In this document: in pieces, positions 49,556-61,494 of the stretch
Layout: each line of letters opens with the position of its first letter
Numbering within the stretch: the first letter of the stretch is position 1
NCBI GenBank assembly: GCA_028023455.1
Contig: JAQFVV010012397.1
Span: 4,484,888-4,548,887, forward strand
Source: Epiperipatus broadwayi
Lineage: Eukaryota; Onychophora; Udeonychophora; Euonychophora; Peripatidae
DNA: 64,000 bases
Reading direction: 5' to 3'
The notes under the pieces: model-generated
Databases searched by the model: none
What the model saw: the letters and a program-made list of their open reading frames with translations, nothing else
What the model was told of the DNA's origin: nothing
Made by a program: the position numbers and the translations under genes

Positions 49556-50667
49556 CTCCTTAACCCCTGAAACTGCCATCTTACATTTTTTTTAAAAATT
49601 ATAAATTTTATAATTGTTAGTGTGTATTATGTTTGCATGCAATTAGTATAACAAGATATATATTGTTAGAAAGAGCAAATATGAAAGAATGTAATAAAGC
49701 TGATAAAATAGTCATTACTTTAAAAAAAATTAAGAGAAAAAAGATTTTTAATACTTTTGAAAAATGTTTATTTTTACATTGGTTCACAAATTCTAAATTT
49801 TGGAAGTTAAATATTAAAATGACATTTTCATAAACAGCTTTATCACATCTGTCACTAAATGCTGAGAAAAAGATATATAATATCACTTACCTGAGATAAT
49901 TTTTCATAGCAGAAATATTGAAACTGGATGAATTCATGTGTAGCTTTTCTCATTTCACATCCTATGTTTGGTTTTAGTGAAAAGTAAAAAAAAAATTACT
50001 GCAAGAACGGTGCATGAGAATGAAATGAATAACAACAAATCAAATCAATAAACATAAAAATAAATTTATATGAGCAATAAGTATACGTGTGGGAGATAAT
50101 TATCTTGACAAAATGATGAGTGCTGGTTTAGCATAAAATATGTATATTTGGGATTGTTTCTCCTTTTTACATGTGTGTATATGTGTATCAGTTATATGAG
50201 ATAGAGTGGATGGATCGAGGGAACTTGAAAATATCCTATATTACATTTATCTCTAATTAGCCTGACTTTATAAAATCTATCAGTGCCTAAAAATGTATTC
50301 TATAAAATTAAAATTTATTATCAAAAAAAAAAAAAAAAAATTAAAAAAAACAATACTCACAGTTGATACGAAAATGTACAATAACTTTTGATCTGAAATA
50401 AGCGGTGAATGAGTTTATTTCTTCTGAAGCCAAATTGTTCTCTAACTAAATCTAAGAAAATAAGAAAAAAAAGTAATTAAAAGTTGCATTTAAAAAAAAA
50501 AATCATAAAAAATTGAAATTTTATTGTAGAAAAAAAAAATGTACACTTTTAATTTTCTTGCAAAATGGTGGACAGAAAGAAGTGGGTTTGAGATTAATTG
50601 ATACCGCACAAACTTAGTATTTACAGAAAACTTACACTGATGGGTTGAAGGTTAACACAACTGTTAA
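49556..50667. other. Sequence separating repeat segments A and B in copy 1
   Basis: Absent between the same segments in copy 2 (52200-52210). It contains a family F arm (50075-50275), an A run (50320-50350) and overlapping 60-90-codon frames on both strands at 49617-49886 that have no domain. Confidence 0.5.
50075..50275 (+). mobile_element. Family F snapback arm fragment
   Basis: tgagcaataagtatacgtgt, the gatgagtgctggtttagcat block, aatatgtatatt and cctatattacatttatctct match the plus-sense arm of the other copies; tagcctgactt is its right end. 5'-truncated. Confidence 0.7.
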
Positions 50668-50860
50668 TAAAGTCCTGAGAGCAAATGGGAGGGGGGGGGA
50701 GAAATCTAAAATAAAAAGATTTAATTTACTCTCTCCTTTTTAAAGAAAACTCTTCTTTTATAATATAAAAATAAGTAAATAGGGAAAGTTAGAATAAAAT
50801 TTGTTTGTAAAAAAAAACTTTTGGATTACCAATTGAATTAATTAAAAAATATTTAAAATA
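50668..50860 (+). repeat. Anonymous direct repeat, segment B copy 1
   Basis: Matches 52210-52400 in the same orientation (aatctaaaataaaaagattt, aataagtaaatagg-aaagtt). It contains a G-rich run at 50689-50699. Confidence 0.75.
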
Positions 50861-50869
50861 TTTAAAATA

Positions 50870-51160
50870 TTTATAAATAAATAAAATAAAATGTTTTTTT
50901 GGAGTTAATAATGGAAGTGAAATAAAGTAAAATAATTTTTTTCTTTAGAATCAATTTATGTTAATGAAAACAAAGTTAATTAAAATAAAATAATATTTTT
51001 AAGAGCTAATATATGATAATAGAATGAAAAAAAAAGTTAAATAAATAAAATGTTTTTTTTTAAAGAATCAATAATAGAAATGAAATAGAGTTAAATGAAT
51101 AAGATAAAATAAGAATTTTTTTTAGAATCAATATACGTCAAAATTTAAAAGGAAATAAAT
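50870..51160 (+). repeat. Degenerate tandem repeat, period about 55-65 bp, about five copies
   Basis: Each unit has a(a)ataaaat, a T run, an agaatcaat-like block, then a tagaaatgaaat-like block and agttaa. T runs fall near 50895, 50937, 50995, 51052 and 51118. Divergence between units is high. Confidence 0.55.
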
Positions 51161-52028
51161 TGAATAAAGCCTATAATAAATAAAATGAAATCTATAATGA
51201 AAATAAATAAAATTTTGTAAAATAAACTTATGTAAGCATAGGTTACATTTTGGTTTATAGTTATGGGGGAGTGTACAGATAAAGGTTGAAAATAGTGTGT
51301 TAAGTGTAGGTTGTCACTATGTACACTTATGACCCATAATAGGCATGAAACAGGGGGGGGGGATAGATTTTCTTATTTCTAGGATGAGAACAAATAGAAA
51401 GTTCTGGTCCCATCCAACATGCTGGGATAGAGTCCCTGTCCCTGGTCTAAAATGTGTGCACTGGAAAAATACCAGTATAAGCCATGAATCAGTTTCATGG
51501 GAGAAAAATTCCCAACATGTCATAATAAACCTTATTTTATCATAATCCAAATGGTCAGTGGATAAATACTGACATTTTAAGTGACTGTATTTTTAGGATG
51601 TGGACTTAATGGAAAAAGTCCTGGGCTTATTCAATCAGCTGGAAGAAAAATTTCAGGTATATAAAAAAGTTAAAATATTGTTTTATTGCATAAGCCAAAT
51701 ATAAGATAGATGTGTTTTGCTATTCATGGCATTAAACCTTTCTTGTAGACATCATAATGATGAATGCAGTCCCAGGTGGCCACCACATATTACATAATCA
51801 TTGCAAGTCAACATAGATTACAGCCTGGTGAGATAGAGTAGCATAAGAAAAGTGAAAAGTTACCATCTGCAGCTTGTCAATCTTGAGCAAATCTAAACTT
51901 ATTTTTTTAGGAAAAATAATAAATAAATAAAAATGAAAAATCAAATTGAAAAATTTAACATAAAATGTCAGAGTTAAAATGGGTCAAATTGACACATTTT
52001 ACCTCTCAAATAGAGGAGTGTGTGATGT
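51161..52028. other. Moderately complex, unassigned stretch
   Basis: 51300-51560 is less AT-biased, with ten G at 51353-51362 and frames on both strands over the same 75 codons (plus 51345-51545; minus 51317-51550). Neither shows a known domain. The rest is AT-rich. Confidence 0.4.
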
Positions 52029-52400
52029 AATGCTAGTGAGGTATGTGTTGTAAAACTCACATATATCTGCATTACATATGTCATAATTTTAAATATATAT
52101 GATCAAATTTATTAAGAAAGGACAAATAATTAAAGAATTTGTTAAGTAGATTTTTAAAATGCAGTTTTGTAAAATAAAAAGATTGTGTAAAATTGTCTTT
52201 TTAAAATAGAATGAAGTCTTGAGAGCAGGTGGGGAAAAAAATCTAAAATAAAAAGATTTAACTCTTTTCTTTTAAAAAAAAAAACCTATCATTTTATAAT
52301 ATAAAAATAAGTAAATAGGAAAAGTTAGAATAAAATTTGTTTATAAAAGAAAACTTTTGGAAATATAATTAGTTTAAAAGATTAGTGATTGAATTAATTA
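52029..52400 (+). repeat. Anonymous direct repeat, segments A and B copy 2, contiguous
   Basis: A (52029-52200) and B (52210-52400) are adjacent here, while in copy 1 they lie 1.1 kb apart. Identity is high in short blocks, interrupted by indels in A/T runs. Confidence 0.75.
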
Positions 52401-52590
52401 AAAAAAAGAAAACATGTAAACTATTTCGTAAGAGCAATAGTAAATTAATCTAAAAAAAAGATTAGATAACGTGCAATGTAAATATCAATTAGATTAACAA
52501 AATGTAAAAATTAATTAAAAAAAACAGATTTAAGTTATGATCAAAATTAAAAAACTATCATAAGAAATTAAAACAATTAGAGAGAAAAAG

Positions 52591-52686
52591 TATATAAAGT
52601 CACAATAGTCTATTGTAATTCAGTCTGGTCTTCAATCTGTAATTCAGTTCAGTCTTCAATCTGTAATTCAGTTTGGTCTTCAATCT
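52591..52686 (+). promoter_or_regulatory. TATA-like box followed by three 24-bp tandem repeats
   Basis: tatataaag at 52591-52599 is followed 16 bp later by three 24-bp units at 52615-52638, 52639-52662 and 52663-52686, each gtaattcagt--(g)gtcttcaatct with two or three differences. The layout resembles a promoter and R-region of an LTR, but no second LTR or coding region was found, so this is a possibility only. Confidence 0.35.
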
Positions 52687-53640
52687 ATTAAATCATTCCA
52701 CTCTTGATTCTATAAGCCAGTCCAGTCTGCATTTTGTGATTGATTCATTATGTTATTCATTGCTCCAGAGATTCATAAATCTAAAGACAAATAGAACCAT
52801 TCATTATTGCTGTGAAAAATATTACTGCAGAAGCCACAGATCTAGTGACATATGGTGCTAATCCATTTGGAAGTGTTTGACTGGACTTTAGGCCCATAGT
52901 CCTCCCAAAATTAGTTGTTCCATTTGAACTCTTGCTGGAAACTGATGTCAAAATGGTGAAATAGATGATGCTGCAAACTCTCTCCCTCTCCCATTGTTAA
53001 GATAAAGGAATGGAAAACAAGCCATGAAACCATTGATAGAGGCCAAAAAGCCAACTGATTAGAAACTGACAATCATGAAAACCTAGATAAAGATATTTGG
53101 ATACTTGTCTATAGACATTCTATACTTATTTAAATAAACAGAACTTAATGAAGGACTATGATAAAATTTAGCCTGAAACTAATCATTTATATCTTTTATG
53201 TAAACTATTATATTAAATATGTGTGCATGAATAAATATTATGTTTGGTTATGTATTATTTGGTCTATTCTCTCTCTTTTTTGTCACTGCATTATAATTAA
53301 TTTCAAGTTATAAATATTATATATGTGTTAAGTTAAATGTGGTGGACCCTAGTGAAGAATATGAGCTAGCTTGGCATATTTCAAGTACTGGATTGTGTGC
53401 ATGTCATTCAAAGCATGCTGACTATAAACATATGGTTGGATGACACCTGAGTTTTTAAAACAAATAAAATGCTTTGGATGGCAGGGGCTTTGTTCTACCA
53501 GTAGAGGTGGGCCATGTGAACTGTTATGCTTTGTATAGTCTGATTTGACCATGGGTATCATTGATGGTTATGCTATCAAAGGTATTCTCTCATCTGTTTG
53601 AAGGGCTGGTCTGTCCCCACAGTATTGAAGATATAAAATA
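52687..53640. other. Higher-complexity island, unassigned
   Basis: 52690-53060 and 53340-53640 are clearly less AT-rich than the surroundings, without a recognised family. The plus frame 52673-52861 and minus frame 53349-53561 (70 codons, mixed composition) lack known domains. An unrecognised LTR element or old retroposed sequence is possible. Confidence 0.35.
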
Positions 53641-54623
53641 ACAATTATTGAGATGTTATGTACTAATGATTAGATTTTAAACATAGTTAATATGGTAATT
53701 TTGAGAGACCTGGTTCCATATATATAACAATAAGTGAAATAGAAATATAAACAAATGATGCAATTTGTTAAAAATTTCAGATGTATATCTGTTAATAAGA
53801 AACTAAAATTTCTCCTATCTGGACACCTTATAAAAAGAAGAAACTGTCAGTAAAAATCTTGCAGGAAAAAGACAGTATTCTGATAAAGTATTAATAATTA
53901 TTAATTTAACAACAACTTTGCTCTAGTTCAATTAAATATATGTTAAAGAACAACAACAACAAAAAACAAAAAGTCTAAAGTTGCATTTTATAAAATAGTT
54001 AAGATAAACTTATTTAAGACCGAAAAAATAAAACTTAATTTTGTAAATAATTTTATAGTTTTTGTTAAAATATATAAATATAACTTATAGACTTTAAAAA
54101 ATATTTTTAAAAATTAAATGTTCTTTTAGAGTCTTTATGTATGTAATGGAAGTGATGATTTTATGTAAAATGATAGATTGTGGGTGAAAGTTGGGAAAAG
54201 GTTAAGATATTTAAAACTTTCAGTGGGTGTTTCTTTTGTCTTTTGAAAAAAATAATTTGAAATTATTGATAATAGACACTTTGTTATTGTATTATTTCAA
54301 TATGTTTTTTCTTTGGCAATAAATAATCTGCTTTCAGAAATATAACTTAGAAATACATACTACCCTAAGAAGTTTTGCAAAAATCATAAGTGATGATTTT
54401 ATATAAGGTATTAAATTGGGTGAAATTTAAATCCTACATATATGTATTTGGTGTCATTCTTTTCAAATTTTATCTGACTTTAATGTAATACTGTTGGAAT
54501 TTCAAAAACACACTTTGATTAATGTAATTGTTAGAAAGAAATATTTTTCACTAAGCTTTGTGAAAAGGCTGTGAGTGAGTGGTTGTGTACCATAGGTGAT
54601 AGGAAGGCCTTATATATATAGAT
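53641..54623. other. AT-rich non-coding stretch
   Basis: Nothing recognised. Confidence 0.5.
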
Positions 54624-54641
54624 ATGGATGTCATTTATTAT

Positions 54642-54681
<40 letters not shown>

Positions 54682-54699
54682 ATAATAAATGACATCCAT
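54624..54699. repeat. Perfect palindrome with TA-repeat centre
   Basis: atggatgtcatttattatta at 54624-54643 is mirrored exactly at 54680-54699, with a TA run between. The whole 76 bp can fold into one hairpin. Confidence 0.9.
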
Positions 54700-55089
54700 T
54701 CTATATAAAACAGCATTTACTATTTAAATTATTATATATTTTTTGTTTAAATATTTGTTACAAAGTTTTAAAACAAGAAGGAATTTCTTTACTTTGTTAA
54801 ATAAAAATCAATCTGTTTAATAAATATTGTACAATAAATAATTAAAATGGTTAATTTTTACACCTTTACTTTAATTATGCAAAACTATCTTCTTTATAAC
54901 CAAAGAAAATCTAATAGGAAAATAGGATCACTTTCTTATTCATATTGTCAAATACTAAAATGGAAGTGTGTTAATTTATTATAATAGCATTTTTTATTTA
55001 AACGATTGTATAAACATTATATATATATAAATTATAGTAATTATTATGAAATATTATTATCTGCTACAGCAAAGGTAATTTCAAGCATT
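54700..55089. other. AT-rich non-coding stretch
   Basis: Nothing recognised. Confidence 0.5.
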
Positions 55090-56340
55090 TTTTAAATAAG
55101 TTGCTTCCAATCATAGCTGAATGGCCATCATAGTGTCAGTGTGGTTTTAGAAAATCAAAAAGAACTATAGATATAGTTTTTGTTGTCAGGCAAATACAAA
55201 AAATATATAAAAGAAACAAAAGAGTGATTTATATATTACTTTTATTGATTTAATCAAGGCATTTGGATCAATTAGTCAAACAAGTCCATTTATTTGAAGT
55301 TCATTGGTTATTCCCCAAGTTTATTCATATTATACAGCTTTTATATAATGGAATAAAAGAAGTGTTATTTTTACGTGGGAGAAATTTAAGATTTTTAAAA
55401 TTAAAATTGCTGTTTAACAAGGATGTGAACTTGCTCTAAAATGATTTTCAGTTTTTATTATAGTGGTTTTTGAAACTGTTAGTAGGTGGCTTAATGAATC
55501 AGGGATTAAGTTATGACATGGTTTGATTGTTGGAATTTTTAATTTGCATTGATTAAAAACAAGAACAAGAATTTATCATTTTGGATTCTGGATTTCTGGT
55601 ATGCCAATTATTATGCTGTTTTTATCAATTCAAAAGTCTCAATGTGTATAATGTATTCAATCTATTATCATAAAAGAAGTCTTTGGTTTAATAATTAATG
55701 TTCAAAAAAATCAAGTTCTTTATCAGCCAATTATTAAAAAAAATACTCAGAAACTTTTAATTTAGATTGCTATCAACTTGAGAATATGAACGAATTTAAA
55801 TGCTTTGATAGTTTTATAAGTAGAAAGATGGGCTTAGATGTTGAGATTCAAAACAGTTAAAAAATAGGATATGGCAACTAAATTGTCTGCATGTAGAGCT
55901 GTTTCCTTATGTGGAAATGGATTAAAGTAGCATAAAAGCATTAGTTAAGTTTTATTTAAGAATAGTGTAAAAATTGTAAAAACACTATAGAAAGATCATA
56001 AAATCAATCAATATATATTTCTGACTTTCTGAATATGATATTATAGTGACCACTATTATAAAATCACAATTTTATTGGATTGGATATATAAAACAAATGA
56101 GCAATGCTATATTTTTCTAATGGCTATTCAATTAATGGGAGAGAACAAACTTATTTATGTTATAATGATTACTCAATATTTTAAAGAGGTGCAATATTGA
56201 ATGTTTCCATTGAGGAAATACAGCAGAGAATAGAATACAACAGAAAACTACAATTAGACATAGTGATGAAGTATTTAAAAAATTATAACAACATATTTTA
56301 TATGTGGATGTATTTGTGGCTCATAGATTGGATTATCTAT
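55090..56340 (+). mobile_element. Decayed LINE reverse transcriptase (second lineage)
   Basis: Broken plus-strand frames follow a non-LTR reverse transcriptase in order: 'CGFRKSKRTIDIVFVVRQIQ' (55139-55200), 'YITFID'-like and 'FID-KAFD' region (55230-55270), 'PKFIHIIQLLYNGIKEVLF' (55316-55372), a 'GVKQGC--AP'-like stretch (55410-55440), 'NVQKNQVLYQP' (55697-55730) and, after the polymerase, 'YWIGYIKQMSN' (56072-56105) and 'KLQLDIVMKYLK' (56246-56281). The order matches LINEs whose C-terminus reads RW-GH--RM. It is distinct from the RTE copies in this window. No intact catalytic YADD was seen. Dead copy. Confidence 0.65.
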
Positions 56341-56417
56341 TACAGAACTTATTTCTAGAGTAGTTTTTTTATTATCTTGGATTTGAAATGGTCATACTTA
56401 TTTATGAGTATCTTCTG

Positions 56418-56454
<37 letters not shown>

Positions 56455-56467
56455 ATATTAATTCTTT

Positions 56468-56513
<46 letters not shown>

Positions 56514-56523
56514 AAAGAATTAA
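56418..56523. repeat. TA arrays with a palindromic flank
   Basis: Two TA runs (about 56420-56453 and 56471-56510). ttaattctttcaata at 56458-56472 is mirrored by tattgaaagaattaa at 56509-56523, so the second run sits in a perfect palindrome. Confidence 0.85.
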
Positions 56524-56720
56524 AAGACTGAAGTGTAATTGGGCTACAAATATTTCTAGAAGAGATGCTAATAGATGGACATTAAACTGTATTCCAAGAG
56601 AATGTAAAAGCCCCAGAAACAGACCATATGTGAGATGAATGGGTGAAATGAAAAAAATGTGCAGGGATGATGTGGAGAAGAGAGGCTAGAGATCAGAGAA
56701 GATAAATTGAACTTGATGTT
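56524..56720 (+). mobile_element. RTE LINE 3'-terminal fragment
   Basis: The sequence from gactgaagtgtaattgggct reads, with breaks, like 61800-62000: an R-LK-NWA--ISRRD-NRW region, then a CK-P-NRPYVR-MGEM-KMCRDDVEKRG reading. It starts directly at the TA palindrome. The minus frame 56568-56768 is a shadow. Confidence 0.7.
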
Positions 56721-58320
56721 AATAATGCAATATGCATAAAGATGTAAAAATAAATATAAATAGTTCATATAGTAAACCAGAATTTGGAAAGAACAAAGTG
56801 TGTTGAGTACTTTTATGTAGTATTTACATTAATAGGTCATTTTAAAGAAAAGAGAACATTTTTCACTAAAATATTTATTAATGGAATATTAATTTATTTA
56901 AAACTTAATTCTTTTTCATTTACTATTTAATTATCTTATTAGTATGTCTATTATCTTTAATTATTTTGTCAGATCTGTGCCGAGTTTTAGTTGAATTTAA
57001 CAATGTTATCAATAAAGATTTTTAAAAATAAATTTTTTTATTGATTTTTGTTATTTATTCCCATCTGCATCATATTTTATGAAGTCAAATATTTTTTTTT
57101 AGTATTTAATTTTAAAAATGTTAAATTTGGATTTCATCCCGAATAGTTATAATTTCCTTATAATAGGCTGCCAATCAAGAATAAAGTGATTATTAATTTT
57201 TGAAAAGTTCTAGCATTTTATTGAAAAAGCATTTATCTAAAACAAAACAAAACAATAATGACACAATTTAATAAAAACAAAAATGTATGTTGATCCATTC
57301 TGTGTTGTTGTTGTATTGAATTTTCAATTTTATTTAACGAAACTCTGTTCTCAATTTTCCATAAGCATAAATTATTACTGTTTTTGTTATTATAAGTCAT
57401 TATTGTATTTTTTTTTACAGTTACAATAACATCAATTATTAATGTTTTTATTATTATGCTACGTTTGTTTCTGACCCTATTGTTACTATGACAACATTTT
57501 TCAATAATATTATTCTCAGAAGAATCGTTATTACTTCTATTATATTAATGAGTACTGTTATTATAATTATTTTGCATGGCAATGACTTTTGAAAGCTTAG
57601 CATTCGAAAAAAAAATAAAGAAATTACGTGTTATTCATGAAAAATAAAAGTAAATCGAATCTTGTTTGGCAGTAAATGGACTCCATATTCAAATACGCTA
57701 ATGAAATTTAATTGTTCCCTACTTCCAATCAAATGAAGCTGATTCTTTTAAAAATAATAATTAAGTGTTAAATAAGTATTATTAAGTAACTTTTAATATC
57801 GTAAAACATAAATATATAAAACCACCAATAATTTGTTAATTACACGATAGTCTCTTTGTATTTTTGATTTTGTTACCATGTAATAGTGCATTTATAACAA
57901 TTATTTTTTATTAATAATGTTCCATGTTTATGAATATTACATTATGATTTCAATTTTCGTCTACATAAAAATACATTAATCATATCATGCCACTTTATTG
58001 TCCTGTTATTCTGGTATAAAATAAATAATTTTATTTTTAAATATTGTAATATTAATGACGTATATTACTTTTGCCAATACATAAAATTCTTTTACAAAAC
58101 TGTACTTTAATATACATTTATCCACCATAAGATTTTTAATAAAACATAAAATATTATTAATCACTTTTAATTAGAGTATCACATTTTTTTAACCTTCAAT
58201 GTAGATTTAAATTTAATAAAGGTCAAGTATTATATATCTATAACATTTTATTAGAAAGCATTAGCATATTACATTGAATGTTTACACTCATATGTTAGAA
58301 ATATTATTATCCTTATTATT
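56721..58320. other. Quieter AT-rich block
   Basis: No repeat family seen. 57300-58000 is comparatively unique-looking, with TTATT runs and a few CpGs. No gene. Confidence 0.45.
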
Positions 58321-59065
58321 TTCAACTATTATTGATCTATTTGCAGGATGAAGTTATCTCCAAATGTCATCCATTTTTTTTCTGATCTGTGGTCTTTTTC
58401 CCCATATAATTTCAATAACCTTTTAAATATTATCTGCCCTTCTCAAATGTATTTTTTTTATTTATAAATATATAGGATTCAGTTTTAACTGTTGACATTA
58501 TTATCTCTTCTAGTATGTTCAGTCTGAATCCATTTTAGTCTTTTATTTTTTTCAATGATAACAATGACAAATATTTATTGTCTTATCCATGCATTTCATA
58601 TTAATTCTCTTCTTCTTATTCTCAACATGCATTTATGCATTCTTCATTGTGTTGTCTAAAATCTATTTATTGCTCTTCTATTAAACTTTCAAATTTCAGA
58701 GTCATATATAAAAACTAAGAAATACATCCATTCAAAACTGTTTTTTGGATACAGAGATATATTCTTTTTTTAATATTAAATTATTTATACCAAAAGCATT
58801 TTTGCTGAGTTTAATTACGTTATATGTTTAATCTACTGTTTCCATTTTCATTAATAATTTAACCAAGGTATTTATAATTGTTAATAGTTTTTAAGCATCC
58901 AACATTATATAAGATTTTTAGGCATTTATCGTTAATCTTACTTTCTTGCTTCCTTTTGATAATTTATATTTTTTCTGCAGTCCTGAAGGATTATTTTAAA
59001 AAACAATCATATTATTTGTAAAAATCTAAATAATTGTCCATTTCTTTTATATGTATATTTTCCCA
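58321..59065 (-). mobile_element. RTE LINE 3' half, minus strand, strongly decayed
   Basis: Parallels 62370-63130 in order: ttgcaggatgaagttatctc (58343-58362), the ccatgcatttca block (58589-58600), cattcttcattgtgttgtct, aaatttcagagtcatatata, aaccaaggtatttataattg (58860-58879) and the atcatattatttgtaaaaat block (59007-59026). More diverged than the copy at 62.3-64 kb, so probably older. Confidence 0.65.
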
Positions 59066-59570
59066 ATTTGATCACAAAATAACATAAAACATGTAAAAAG
59101 TTTGGGATACTTAATAATCACTCTATTGTGCACTCTTATTAATATCACTGAAATACAAGAGCATTGATTATACTTTTTTAGAAATATCACATTTATATTA
59201 TCTAATACTTTTTGTTATCTATAAGTATGTACTTTTAAACATTAAGAAAAAAATATTTGAAATTATTAAAATAATTTTATTAACCAAAAACTAATATAGT
59301 AAAAGAATAGATTTCTTCATTCAACAGTTATGAAGATAAATCAGAATTAGTAAAATTATTAGTTATTAATATTTCAATTTTATCTATTCTATCAGGATGA
59401 TTCCAAATTTATGATTTTATTTGTAAAATGTTACATCTTTTGTATATTTCTTTGTGATATTGAAAGCTGGATTGAAATGCATAAATACCCAGGGAAATAA
59501 TAGCTTTAGAAATATGGGATTATCAGAAAATCTTTCAATATTTAGGGATGAAAGAATGATAAACAAAGTA
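59066..59570. other. AT-rich non-coding stretch
   Basis: Nothing recognised. Confidence 0.5.
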
Positions 59571-60118
59571 GTTTAGAGCAGTGGTCTTCAACCCTTGGTC
59601 CATGGATGGGTGCTGGGCCACAGCACTTTTCTGCTGGTTTTTGCTAGACTGACAAGAAAGTTTGTAATAACAAAATAATAAGAGTTTAAACTTTTAATTA
59701 ATATAAACAATTTTTATTTATTTTTTCATTTCATTTTTACTCAATTAAAAAAAAAGAAACAGAACGAAAACAAAATCTAATCAATCATACATAAATTAAT
59801 TTGTTTTTCTAGTTATCACAGATGTTTATGGGGGGGGGGGGCAGAATTAAATTTTTTATTACTCTTCTAAAAAAATTCAAAATTAAAAAAAAAAGTTTTT
59901 TATTATACAAAAGCCACACACACACACACATATATATAATTTCATCTTATATATTTAACATTATTGTTTTGATCAGCTATAACAATTATGATCATCTAAG
60001 GCTAAGCAGTTTACATCTTTAAGAAAATTTATCTATAGACTTCTGTCAGTCTGCGAAACCTTATCCTTATTTTTACCAGTCTGCAGGTGTGAAAAGGTTG
60101 AAGACCACTGGTTTAGAG
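59571..60118. mobile_element. Non-autonomous hAT-type DNA transposon with perfect 8-bp target duplication
   Basis: The element spans 59579-60110 (532 bp). Its terminal inverted repeats are cagtggtcttcaaccctt at 59579-59596 and its mirror aaggttgaagaccactg at 60094-60110, close to the CAGTGGTTCTCAACC consensus of hAT termini. gtttagag at 59571-59578 and 60111-60118 is the 8-bp duplication typical of hAT transposases. The interior has no transposase: it holds a T-rich part, twelve G (59830-59841), a CA run (59916-59930) and a 66-codon frame (59822-60022) without a domain. The subterminal parts keep tagactgaca and its approximate mirror tgtcagtctg. It would need a transposase supplied elsewhere. 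Confidence 0.92.
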
Positions 60119-61433
60119 AAAATGAACACAAAAACAGGCCTGTTTAAGATAATGAAGAAAATATATCATTCAAAGAATACATAATTTTTTTCAATTAATG
60201 GCTTAAAATCAAATTATTAGCAAGTTCTCTAGAAAAAAATATATTCATTCAAATCTTGCAATGATGATGTACTCTTGTTACCATATCATTTTTTAGGATG
60301 TTTTTTCAAAGGATCAGTATCTAAATTTTAATCAGTGTAAAAATACAATTAAAAACATTATATAAAATAAGAGATAATTAACTCTAAAATCTTTTGAAGA
60401 TATGAATTACCTATTTAATTATTAGTATTTTTTTAAAAAAAGCTCAATTATTAACTATTAACAAATATTGTAAAGGAACTTAGAGATTCTAGCTAAGACA
60501 CACATTCACTGATGGCTTTATTAAATAATTTATTTCGGACACTATATCCTTAAATTTGAGAATTATGTACTATGTGGTGCATGGGTTTGCATCTACTCAC
60601 AGTTGTTTAGGTTAGAAGCAGTTAAATTTCATGTATGAAATAGATAAGTACTATGACTATATGTTGTAATAAATGTATTGATAAGGTTTCAGTAAAATAT
60701 CTAGAAAATTAAATCAATCTGAATTTACTACTGAATCTGAAACATAAATTTATTTGAAACTTTATAAGAAGTATGTCACAATTCTTTGATTATTCAAAAG
60801 GATTCTTGGTTGGCAGTCAGAAAGAGGTTATTAATTTGATATGATTTTTACATAGCGAAACTAACCTTTGAAATAGTGGTAAATCTGATCTATTTAATAT
60901 CTTTTTACCCATTTTATGTAAAGTAAATTGTCTTCTGGAATCTGATAGACGAATGTGAAAGGACAAGAAGCCATTGTAAGAGAATAGATTTAATTATTCA
61001 TGGTAACATTTAATGGTGTATCTAGATGTAAAATATAATACAGGTAATAAAAATAGTTAATGATGATTTTCTAATACATTAGAATACACCCCTCTGAATT
61101 TAACATTGTAATAGAGTGATGAATGTTCCTGAGTTGAAGCTCAGTTGTTATTTCTAGTGCTTAAATGTCACATGGTTTTTCACAATTAACCATTTAGTTG
61201 ATCATTGAAATAAATAATGTTGACAATTTACTATAGTAATGAATTAAATTTTTATATTAACTTGAAATGCTAAATGATGCAAATAAAGTCCATGTTAATA
61301 TAACAAAAATGATTTAAACAACATCCAGAAAAAAATTTTAAAAGAAAAAACAAACAAATGAGTTATCTCTTTAATGTTATATATTTAAGACTCTTAAAAC
61401 CATGATAAATAAATGCTTCAAATAGATTTTGAG

Positions 61434-61437
<4 letters not shown>
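60119..61437. other. AT-rich non-coding stretch
   Basis: Nothing recognised. Confidence 0.5.

Positions 61438-61489
<52 letters not shown>
61438..61489. repeat. (TA)n microsatellite
   Basis: About 25 TA units immediately upstream of the RTE fragment. Confidence 0.95.
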
Positions 61490-61490
<1 letters not shown>

Positions 61491-61494
61491 GTAT

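Noticed and set aside
49617-49886. Overlapping 66- and 89-codon frames on both strands
   Set aside because: Phe/Ile/Lys-rich, no domain, and located in anonymous AT-rich DNA.
49390-52400. LTR retrotransposon with A+B as its two LTRs
   Set aside because: The copies differ by a 1.1-kb internal segment, no gag or pol reading lies between them, and sequences after segment B differ in the two copies.
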